This document shows, piece after piece, positions 1-5,764 of a stretch of DNA of 5,764 nt. The DNA is from Pseudomonadota bacterium (GTDB lineage: Bacteria > Pseudomonadota > Gammaproteobacteria > Burkholderiales > Burkholderiaceae_C), in assembly GCA_023390985.1 (NCBI GenBank), contig JAEWBU010000418.1:1-5764 (forward strand). The letters are read 5' to 3'. Numbering within the stretch: the stretch's first letter is position 1; every line of letters begins with the position of its first letter. The notes beneath the pieces were generated by a model. It was not told the origin of the DNA, searched no databases, and saw only the letters and a program-made list of their open reading frames with translations. A program made the position numbers and the translations under genes.

Positions 1-1345
1 AGGCGGCGGTGTGGCAGAACGACTGCATCACCAGGTCGGCCGAGAAGCCCAGGCAGGCCAGGTCCTTCAGCTCGTCGCGGGTCATCGGGCCGGTGGTGTC
101 CTGCGAACCCACGGACGTCATCTTCGGCTCGCAGTACGTGCCCGGGCGGATGCCCTGGCCTTCCGGCAGGCCGCAGGCGCGGCCGACCATCTTCTGCGCC
201 AGGCTGAAGCCCTTGCCGCTGTCCTTCGGGGCCTGCGGCAGGCGGAACAGCGTGGAAGGCGGCAGGCCCAGCGCCTCGCGCGCCTTGGCCGTGAGGCCGC
301 GGCCGACGATCAGCGGGATGCGGCCGCCGGCGCGCACTTCGTCGAACAGCACGTCGCTCTTCACCTGGAACTGCGCGATCACCTCGCCGTTCTTGAGCGC
401 CTTGCCTTCGTACGGGCGCAGCTCGATGGTGTCGCCCATCTCCATCTTCGAGACGTCCAGCTCGATCGGCAGCGCGCCCGCGTCTTCCATCGTGTTGTAG
501 AAGATCGGGGCGATCTTGCCGCCCAGGCAGACGCCGCCGAACTTCTTGTTCGGCACGAACGGGATGTCCTCGCCGGTCCACCACAGCACGCTGTTGGTGG
601 CCGACTTGCGCGAGGAGCCGGTGCCCACCACGTCGCCGACGTAGGCGACCAGGTGGCCCTTGGCCTTGAGCTCCTGCAGCAGCTTGATCGGGCCGCGCTT
701 GCCCTCTTCCTCCGGCACGATGCCCTGGCGCGGGTTCTTCAGCATCGCCAGCGCGTGCAGCGGGATGTCGGGGCGGCTCCACGCGTCGGGCGCGGGCGAC
801 AGGTCATCGGTGTTGGTCTCGCCGCCCACCTTGAACACGGTGAGCGTCATCGACTTCGGCACCTCGGGGCGCGAGGTGAACCACTCGGCGTCGGCCCAGC
901 TCTGGAGCACGGCCTTGGCGTTGGCATTGCCCTTGTCGGCCTTTTCCTTGACGTCGTGGAACTGGTCGAACATCAGCAGCGTCTTCTTGAGCGCGTCGGC
1001 GGCGGCGGCGCCGACTTCGGCGTCATCCAGCAGCTCGATCAGCGGGCTGATGTTGTAGCCGCCCAGCATGGTGCCCAGCAGCTGCGTGGCCTTCTCGCGG
1101 CTGATGACCATGCACTTTTCCTTGCCGTGCGCCACGGCGGCCAGGTAGCTGGCCTTGACCTTGGCGGCGTCGTCCACGCCGGCCGGCACGCGGTTCGTGA
1201 TCAGGTCGAGCAGGAAATCGGCTTCCGAAGCGTTCGGGTTCTTGAGCAGATCGATCAGCTCGGACGTCTGTTGCGCGGTCAGCGGCAGCGGCGGGATGCC
1301 GAGCGCGGCGCGCTCGGCCACGTGGGACACATAGGCTTGCAGCAT
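1..1345 (-). CDS. acnB: Aconitate hydratase B, N-terminal 448 residues (runs off left edge)
   Basis: Bifunctional aconitase B interconverts citrate and isocitrate through cis-aconitate in the cytoplasm; the family also carries 2-methylisocitrate dehydratase activity. I translated the minus strand from the ATG at 1345 and found 448 codons open to the edge with no stop or frameshift, about half of the usual ~860 residues. The order is as in AcnB: a helical HEAT-like N-terminal domain (about 1-155), then the swivel domain (about 165-385) with KVGGETNTDDLSPAPDAW at 172-189 and the substrate-loop motif GTGSSRKSA at 241-249. The start of the catalytic core follows, with YCEPKMTSVGSQDTTGPMTR at 404-423. 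The three iron-sulfur cysteines lie in the missing C-terminal half. A GGAGA ribosome site (1351-1355) five bases before the ATG supports the start. It is the last visible gene of the mdh operon, 27 bp after the preceding gene. Confidence 0.97.
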   Translation of the reverse strand, partial: MLQAYVSHVAERAALGIPPLPLTAQQTSELIDLLKNPNASEADFLLDLITNRVPAGVDDAAKVKASYLAAVAHGKEKCMVISREKATQLLGTMLGGYNISPLIELLDDAEVGAAAADALKKTLLMFDQFHDVKEKADKGNANAKAVLQSWADAEWFTSRPEVPKSMTLTVFKVGGETNTDDLSPAPDAWSRPDIPLHALAMLKNPRQGIVPEEEGKRGPIKLLQELKAKGHLVAYVGDVVGTGSSRKSATNSVLWWTGEDIPFVPNKKFGGVCLGGKIAPIFYNTMEDAGALPIELDVSKMEMGDTIELRPYEGKALKNGEVIAQFQVKSDVLFDEVRAGGRIPLIVGRGLTAKAREALGLPPSTLFRLPQAPKDSGKGFSLAQKMVGRACGLPEGQGIRPGTYCEPKMTSVGSQDTTGPMTRDELKDLACLGFSADLVMQSFCHTAA

Positions 1346-1350
1346 GGGGT

Positions 1351-1355
1351 TCTCC
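1351..1355 (-). promoter_or_regulatory. Ribosome binding site of acnB
   Basis: Read on the minus strand, GGAGA lies five bases before the acnB ATG. The wider string CGGAGAACC is identical to that in front of mdh at the other end of the same operon. Confidence 0.7.
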
Positions 1356-1372
1356 GTCAGGGGGCGTTGGTG

Positions 1373-2062
1373 TTAGTTGGTGCGGGAGGGCGAGGAAGCG
1401 GCCGGGGCGGCGGGTCCGGCCGGGAAGGTGACCGTCGCGGATTCGGCGCCGGGCGCGGAAGCCGGCGTGCCGGGCGGCTGGGCGGTGGCCGCAGCGGCGG
1501 CGGGCGCGGGCGCTTCCAGGATGCTGGGCCGCGGATTGCGCTTGAGCTCCTCGGCGAAGGTGACCTGCTGCGGGCTCTGGCACTCGTCGGCCAGGCGGCG
1601 CCCCAGTTTCTGGCTCATGAGCATCGACTTGTTGCCCAGCTGCAGCCACATGGCGCCGCGCTTGGCGTCCTCGAGGCGGATGGCGCCGGTGCGGCTTTCC
1701 ACCGGATGCATCAGGAATCGGTAGCCCTTGGTGCTGACCACGAACAGGCCGGTGCGGCGCGCCGGGCGCACGTGGACCGAGGCGCCGAGCTCGCAGGGCA
1801 GCTCGCCCACGTAGACCTGCCTGGCGACCGCGAGGTCGGCTTCGCTCAGGGTGATGCTGGGGTCGTCGTCGATCGGAGTGACCTCCTCGACGGCCTTCTG
1901 GGCCGAGCGCTTCAGTTTCGGCTTGCTGGCCGCGGACTCGGTGGGCTTGGCCGCAGCGGCGGGCTTCTTGGGAGCGGAATCGGCGGAAGCTTGCGCGAAC
2001 GCGGGGGAAGCCGCGGCGATGAGCAGGGCGGCCGCGACGGCCGGGATGAGAGGGACGGTCAT
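1373..2062 (-). CDS. Secreted protein of unknown function with a possible MliC-like core
   Basis: I do not recognise a named family for this 229-residue protein. It begins with a clear Sec signal peptide: a hydrophobic stretch at about 4-19, then ASPAFA, with probable signal peptidase I cleavage after Ala23, so the mature protein should be periplasmic. A low-complexity Ala/Pro/Lys linker (about 24-60) precedes a compact core at about 70-163, and an Ala/Pro-rich tail fills 183-229. The core has only two cysteines, Cys90 and Cys161, placed to form one disulfide. It contains SRTGAIRLED (123-132) and GAMWLQLGNKSML (136-148). Cysteine spacing and the S-x-x-G-A-x-R block resemble the MliC/PliC lysozyme-inhibitor fold, but the lysine of its inhibitory KG motif is not obviously present, so inhibition is doubtful. 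GGAGA at 2073-2077 lies ten bases before the ATG. It sits 22 bp after the lyase gene and 27 bp before acnB, so it is probably cotranscribed with TCA genes. Confidence 0.88.
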   Translation of the reverse strand: MTVPLIPAVAAALLIAAASPAFAQASADSAPKKPAAAAKPTESAASKPKLKRSAQKAVEEVTPIDDDPSITLSEADLAVARQVYVGELPCELGASVHVRPARRTGLFVVSTKGYRFLMHPVESRTGAIRLEDAKRGAMWLQLGNKSMLMSQKLGRRLADECQSPQQVTFAEELKRNPRPSILEAPAPAAAAATAQPPGTPASAPGAESATVTFPAGPAAPAASSPSRTN

Positions 2063-2084
2063 GCTTGTCTTGTCTCCGGGATGT

Positions 2085-3068
2085 TCAGGCGCCGGCGAAC
2101 CAGCGCCGGGCTTCGGTGGGCAGCTTGCTTCCCGTGCGGTGCGCCCTCTCGAGCACCTGCCAGTAGAAGCGGTAGCTGGCCCGGTCGTGCAGCTTGCCGG
2201 CGACGCTGATCGGCGCCCACGCGGCCTGCTCGGCCCTGGCCACGATGTCGGCCGCCTGCGCGATCTCGCCCTCGGTGGGCGCGAGCGCTTCCAGGATCGG
2301 CCGGATCTGGTCGGGATGGATGCTCCACATGCGCGTGAAGCCGAACTCCGCGCCGGCGCGGCGCGCGGCCGAGCGCATCGCTTCGCGGTCCTTGAATTCG
2401 GTGACCACGCAGTGCGAAGGCACCTTGCCGTGCGCGTGGCAGGCCGAGGCGATCTCCAGCTTGGCGCGCACCACGAGCGGATGGGTGAACTGGCCCTGCG
2501 CGCCCATGCCGTGTTCCGGGATGGCGCCGCCGTGGGCGGAAACGAAGTCCATCAGCCCGAAGCTGAGGGACTGGATGCGGGGATGGGCCGCGATGTCGAA
2601 GGCGCGGTGCACCGCGGCCGGCGATTCGATCAGCGCATGCAGCGGCAAATCGGGGGCGCCGGCGGCGTCGAGCGCGCGCGCGGCGGCATCGACGTCGGCG
2701 GGCGACTCCACCTTGGGCAGCATGACGTGCGCGAGCCGCGCACCGGCGCGGCCCACGATCGTCTGCACGTCGGAAGCGAAAGCGGGATGGTCGACCGGAT
2801 GCACGCGCACCGCGACGCGGGCCTGCGGGTCGGCGTCGAGCGCGAGCTCGGTGACCAGCGCCGCATGCTCGGCTTCGCCGCCTACGGGCGCGCCGTCCTC
2901 GCAGTCGAGCGTGACGTCGAACACGCAGGCGCCGAACTCGCGCGCCATCTCGGCCTGCAGCTGCAGGCTCTTGCGCATCCGCGCCTCGACGCCGCTGTAG
3001 TGGTCGCAGACCGGGATGGCTCCGGTCTGCGCCTGCGCGCCCAGCAGGACTTCGCGCGGATGCTTCAC
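2085..3068 (-). CDS. CitE-like CoA-ester lyase (HpcH/HpaI aldolase family)
   Basis: This 327-residue TIM-barrel protein of the citrate-lyase beta/malyl-CoA lyase superfamily probably cleaves, or condenses, a short 3-hydroxyacyl-CoA such as malyl-CoA or citramalyl-CoA in a Mg2+-dependent reaction. The exact substrate cannot be read from sequence. Family landmarks are in order: LDCEDGA (54-60), AVRVHP with the CoA/substrate arginine Arg88, MLPKVES (116-122), LIESPAAV (146-153) with metal ligand Glu148, FGLMDF (170-175) with metal ligand Asp174, and the SIHPDQI signature (249-255). Assigning Arg88, Glu148 and Asp174 to the catalytic roles is by analogy with CitE. The start is GTG at 3068, 13 bp after the mdh stop, with purine-rich AAGGGCGAAGGG just upstream. 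No alpha- or gamma-subunit genes of citrate lyase are nearby, so it is a stand-alone CitE-like enzyme rather than part of the citrate lyase complex. Confidence 0.9.
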   Translation of the reverse strand: MKHPREVLLGAQAQTGAIPVCDHYSGVEARMRKSLQLQAEMAREFGACVFDVTLDCEDGAPVGGEAEHAALVTELALDADPQARVAVRVHPVDHPAFASDVQTIVGRAGARLAHVMLPKVESPADVDAAARALDAAGAPDLPLHALIESPAAVHRAFDIAAHPRIQSLSFGLMDFVSAHGGAIPEHGMGAQGQFTHPLVVRAKLEIASACHAHGKVPSHCVVTEFKDREAMRSAARRAGAEFGFTRMWSIHPDQIRPILEALAPTEGEIAQAADIVARAEQAAWAPISVAGKLHDRASYRFYWQVLERAHRTGSKLPTEARRWFAGA

Positions 3069-3081
3069 CAGCCCTTCGCCC

Positions 3082-4068
<987 letters not shown>

Positions 4069-4079
4069 GGAGGTTCTCC
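4069..4079 (-). promoter_or_regulatory. mdh ribosome binding site within a small hairpin
   Basis: Read on the minus strand the sequence is GGAGAACCTCC directly before the ATG. The GGAG core could pair with CTCC three bases downstream, partly hiding the ribosome site. The pairing is short (4 bp), so an effect on translation is only a possibility. Confidence 0.45.
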
Positions 4080-4191
4080 GAAGTGGGTTGATGCGTGTGT
4101 CGCGCCGGAAAGCGCGTGGACCGGAAGGGGCGAGGCGGCGGCCCGTGGGACCGGCGCTACCGTTGGGCAGGGCCCTGGCGGAACGGGCGGG

Positions 4192-4221
4192 AGTTTACCC
4201 CTTCGTCACCCGCCCGGTCAA
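4192..4221 (-). promoter_or_regulatory. Candidate sigma-70 promoter of the mdh operon
   Basis: On the minus strand TTGACC (4216-4221, five of six to the -35 consensus) is separated by 18 bp from TAAACT (4192-4197, four of six to the -10 consensus). Transcription would start near 4185, giving a leader of about 115 bases before mdh. This is consensus matching by eye only. Confidence 0.4.
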
Positions 4222-4222
4222 T

Positions 4223-4250
4223 TTGTCTTATGTCTTATATAAGATATCAT
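4223..4250 (+). promoter_or_regulatory. Candidate promoter of the GntR regulator gene
   Basis: TTGTCT (4223-4228, four of six to the -35 consensus) and TATCAT (4245-4250, five of six to the -10 consensus) are 16 bp apart, with the palindrome filling the spacer. The predicted start near 4257 leaves a leader of under 20 bases before the ATG at 4275. Confidence 0.4.
4230..4247. promoter_or_regulatory. Candidate GntR operator palindrome
   Basis: TCTTATATAAGA (4233-4244) is a perfect 12-bp palindrome. It extends to 18 bp (4230-4247) with one mismatched pair. The half-site TGTCTTA is also repeated in direct orientation immediately upstream (4224-4230, then 4231-4237). In this GC-rich window such an AT-rich symmetric block stands out. 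It lies in the spacer of the best gntR promoter candidate and some 50 bp upstream of the mdh candidate start, so binding by the adjacent GntR protein (autorepression, and perhaps control of mdh) is the natural inference. HutC-type GntR proteins commonly bind short palindromes beside their own gene. Confidence 0.65.
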
Positions 4251-4274
4251 CCGGCTTGCCGGAAGCTGACGACC

Positions 4275-5057
4275 ATGCCCGCCCTGCCCCCGATCGACGA
4301 CACCGCGGCCGACGCCGCGCCGCTGCAGGCCGCGCCGTCCTTCAGCCCCCTTTACCAGCAGATCAAGGGCCTGATCCTGCAGAGCCTGCAGGCGGGCGAG
4401 TGGAAGCCCGGCGAAGCCATCCCGAGCGAGATGGACCTGGCCGCGCGCTTCCGCGTGAGCCAGGGCACGGTGCGCAAGGCCATCGACGAGCTCGCCGCCG
4501 AAAACCTGCTCCTGCGCAGGCAGGGCAAGGGCACCTTCGTCGCCACCCATGCCGAGCAGCAGGTGCAGTACCGCTTCCTCAAGCTCGTGCCCGACGACGG
4601 CGACCGCGATTCGCAGGGGCCGGCCGAGCGCTCCATCCTCGAGTGCCGGCGCACCCGCGCTTCCGCCGAAGTGGCGCGCGCGCTCGGCCTTCGCACCTCC
4701 GACGCGGTGGTGCAGGCGCGCCGCGTGCTCACGTTCGCCGGCGTGCCCACCATCCTCGAGGACATCTGGCTGCCCGGCAGCGCGTTCAAGGGACTCACCG
4801 CGGAGCAGATGGCCGGTTTCCAGGGCCCGACCTACGCGATGTTCGAGCTGGAATTCGGCGTGCGCATGGTGCGCGCCGAGGAGAAGATCCGCGCCGTCGC
4901 CGCCGACGAGCAGCAGGCGCAACTGCTGCAGGTGGCGCCGGGCACGCCTCTGCTCAGCGTGGAGCGCATCGCCTACACCTACAACGACGTGCCGATGGAG
5001 CTGCGACGCGGCCTCTACCGCACCGACAACCGGCACTACCGCAACGAATTGAGCTGA
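4275..5057 (+). CDS. GntR-family (HutC/FarR subfamily) transcriptional regulator
   Basis: A 260-residue DNA-binding regulator. After a short unstructured N-terminus, the GntR winged helix-turn-helix covers about 24-91: PLYQQIKGLILQ, then PGEAIPSEMDLAARFRVSQG with recognition-helix residues VSQGTVRKAIDEL, and the wing RRQGKGTFVA. An UTRA-type effector domain fills about 97-255 and includes LEDIWLP (161-167) and PLLSVERIAYTYNDVPME (225-242). UTRA domains bind small metabolites; the ligand here is unknown. I chose ATG 4275 because GGAAG (4261-4265) lies nine bases upstream and the family N-terminus fits. A GTG at 4095 would add 60 non-family residues and read through the promoter and palindrome. 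Its position between the mdh operon and sdhCD suggests it controls TCA genes and itself. Confidence 0.92.
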   Translation: MPALPPIDDTAADAAPLQAAPSFSPLYQQIKGLILQSLQAGEWKPGEAIPSEMDLAARFRVSQGTVRKAIDELAAENLLLRRQGKGTFVATHAEQQVQYRFLKLVPDDGDRDSQGPAERSILECRRTRASAEVARALGLRTSDAVVQARRVLTFAGVPTILEDIWLPGSAFKGLTAEQMAGFQGPTYAMFELEFGVRMVRAEEKIRAVAADEQQAQLLQVAPGTPLLSVERIAYTYNDVPMELRRGLYRTDNRHYRNELS

Positions 5058-5104
5058 AACCTTGGTTCTCGAAACCGCGGCCTATACCCGAGCCGAGGTT
5101 TCAG
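5054..5104. repeat. Long inverted repeat at the gntR stop, ahead of sdhC
   Basis: CTGAAACCTTGGTTC (5054-5068) can pair with GAGCCGAGGTTTCAG (5090-5104): 13 Watson-Crick pairs plus two G-U pairs, with a 21-base loop. The left arm includes the gntR stop codon. A further GAAACC (5071-5076) in the loop could compete for the same GGTTTC, and GGTT follows GAAACC at 5064-5067, so alternative structures are possible. No continuous T-run follows, only GAATTTTGGG about 17 bases later, so this is not a textbook intrinsic terminator. It could be a weak terminator, an attenuator, or a DNA operator for sdhC. Confidence 0.6.
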
Positions 5105-5119
5105 GTTGTTGCGGTCGAA

Positions 5120-5125
5120 TAGAAT
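5120..5125 (+). promoter_or_regulatory. Candidate -10 box of the sdhC promoter
   Basis: TAGAAT matches five of six bases of the -10 consensus about 60 bases before the sdhC ATG. No convincing -35 box lies 16-18 bp upstream; that place is occupied by the right arm of the inverted repeat, which would fit an activator-dependent or repressed promoter. Weak evidence. Confidence 0.3.
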
Positions 5126-5185
5126 TTTGGGTTGTCCGCGCCAGTCGGACTACTCCCGCGCCCCGTCCCAAGAAAGCCCCACCCC

Positions 5186-5620
5186 ATGACAGTTGCCCAG
5201 AAGCAGCGTCCGGAATTCCGGAACATCAACGCGTTGCGGGACCTTCCCACCTATCGCCTGCCGGCGCCGGGTTGGGTGTCCATCCTGCACCGTGTCAGCG
5301 GCGTGCTGATGTTCCTGCTGCTGCCGTTCATCATCTGGATGTTCGACACCTCGGTGTCCTCCGAATACTCCTTCGCCCGCTTCCGCGGCGCCTTCACCGC
5401 GGGCCTGGGCTTCGTGCCCGGCTGGTTCTTCAAGCTGGTGGCGCTCGCGCTGATCTGGGCCTACCTGCACCACTTCATCGCCGGCGTGCGCCACGTGTGG
5501 ATGGACGTCAGCCACAAGGCCGTGAGCAAGGAATTCGGCGGCATGTCCGCCAAGGTGACGCTGGCGCTCAGCCTGGGCCTCACCGTGGTGCTGGGCCTGA
5601 AGCTGTTCGGCGTCTACTGA
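5186..5620 (+). CDS. sdhC: Succinate dehydrogenase cytochrome b556 subunit
   Basis: Membrane anchor subunit of complex II; with SdhD it holds heme b and the quinone site and anchors SdhA/SdhB on the inner membrane. The 144-residue protein has the family motif SILHRVSG (32-39), with His35, Arg36 and Ser38 near the quinone site. It also has HHFIAGVRHVWMD (95-107), in which His96 aligns with the axial heme ligand of E. coli SdhC (His84). Three membrane segments are visible at about 34-53, 80-103 and 122-143. I chose ATG 5186; a TTG at 5132 would add 18 Pro-rich residues without a family match. The ribosome site is weak (AGAAAG at 5171-5176). sdhD follows after 17 bp, so the two are cotranscribed; sdhA and sdhB are expected beyond the right edge. 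Confidence 0.96.
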   Translation: MTVAQKQRPEFRNINALRDLPTYRLPAPGWVSILHRVSGVLMFLLLPFIIWMFDTSVSSEYSFARFRGAFTAGLGFVPGWFFKLVALALIWAYLHHFIAGVRHVWMDVSHKAVSKEFGGMSAKVTLALSLGLTVVLGLKLFGVY

Positions 5621-5625
5621 TCCCG

Positions 5626-5630
5626 AAGGA
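5626..5630 (+). promoter_or_regulatory. Ribosome binding site of sdhD
   Basis: AAGGA seven bases before the ATG at 5638, in the short sdhC-sdhD gap. Clearly stronger than the site before sdhC. Confidence 0.7.
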
Positions 5631-5637
5631 ACAACAA

Positions 5638-5764
5638 ATGGCAGTCAACTACGGATCACGCCGCACCGTCGTCGGTGCGCACTACGGCATGCGCGACTGG
5701 CTCAGCCAGCGCGTCACCGCCGTCCTGATGGCGGTGTTCACCGTCGTCGTGCTCGCGCAGGTCA
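5638..5764 (+). CDS. sdhD: Succinate dehydrogenase membrane anchor subunit, N-terminal 42 residues (runs off right edge)
   Basis: Second membrane anchor of complex II. Only the first 42 codons are present. They read MAVNYGSRRTVVGAHYGMRD followed by a WLSQRVTAVLMA segment that leads into a first membrane helix (VLMAVFTVVVLAQV). The G-A-H-Y-G-x-R-D-W-L-x-Q-R-V-T-A pattern is typical of betaproteobacterial SdhD, and the position right after sdhC supports the call. The ATG has a good AAGGA ribosome site. The heme-side and quinone-side residues of the later helices are outside the window. Confidence 0.92.
   Translation, partial: MAVNYGSRRTVVGAHYGMRDWLSQRVTAVLMAVFTVVVLAQV

Noticed and set aside
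11..2209. A 732-codon open frame on the plus strand, antisense to acnB and the secreted-protein gene
   Set aside because: It is codon-aligned with acnB on the opposite strand, and its translation is His/Gln/Arg/Gly/Leu-rich low-complexity sequence with no recognisable domain. In high-GC DNA the complement of real codons rarely forms stops. The minus-strand reading is unmistakable AcnB.
4069..4190. Riboswitch or structured leader in the mdh 5' region
   Set aside because: I read the leader on the minus strand and found no recognisable riboswitch core; GC-rich sequence gives only generic pairing.
4095..4274. A GTG start that would extend the GntR protein by 60 residues
   Set aside because: The added residues do not resemble a GntR N-terminus and would run through the palindrome and promoter candidates; ATG 4275 has a ribosome site.
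4218..5036. A 272-codon minus-strand open frame opposite the GntR gene
   Set aside because: Antisense shadow of a clear winged-helix plus UTRA protein; no ribosome site or domain features.
5093..5130. Classical rho-independent terminator after gntR
   Set aside because: The stem is strong, but no continuous T-run follows it directly; kept as an inverted repeat of unknown role instead.
5132..5185. A TTG start extending SdhC by 18 residues
   Set aside because: The extension is Pro-rich, not found in the family as I know it, and lies almost on top of the candidate -10 box.

Overview
The window is a high-GC bacterial chromosome segment carrying central-metabolism (TCA cycle) genes. Protein sequence style (group-2 cytosolic-type malate dehydrogenase, SdhC/SdhD type, AcnB type) and gene order point to a betaproteobacterium of the order Burkholderiales, most likely Comamonadaceae (Ramlibacter/Variovorax/Polaromonas-like). 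That placement is recognition from memory, not a database search.

Layout: two divergent transcription units flank a roughly 200-bp regulatory region (4069-4274). Leftward (minus strand) runs mdh (4068-3082), a CitE-like CoA-ester lyase (3068-2085), a small secreted protein of unknown function (2062-1373) and acnB (1345 to beyond the left edge). The gaps are only 13, 22 and 27 bp, with no terminator-like sequence between genes, so this reads as one operon. Rightward (plus strand) run a GntR/HutC-family regulator (4275-5057), a 128-bp gap holding a long inverted repeat, then sdhC (5186-5620) and the start of sdhD (5638 to beyond the right edge).

How they work together: aconitase B (citrate to isocitrate), malate dehydrogenase (malate to oxaloacetate) and succinate dehydrogenase (succinate to fumarate, electrons to quinone) are TCA steps. 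The GntR protein sits between the two units and is the obvious candidate to control them. A 12-bp perfect palindrome (18 bp with one mismatched pair), plus an extra tandem half-site, lies in the divergent promoter region and fits inside the spacer of the best gntR promoter candidate.

The less ordinary elements are: (i) a secreted protein inside the TCA operon whose core resembles the MliC/PliC lysozyme-inhibitor pattern but seems to lack the inhibitory lysine; (ii) a CitE-like lyase of unassigned substrate between mdh and acnB; (iii) the palindromic operator candidate; (iv) a 15-bp stem that begins at the gntR stop codon, ahead of sdhC. I see no mobile elements, CRISPR arrays, tRNA or rRNA genes. 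Apart from these points the region looks like vertically inherited core chromosome.
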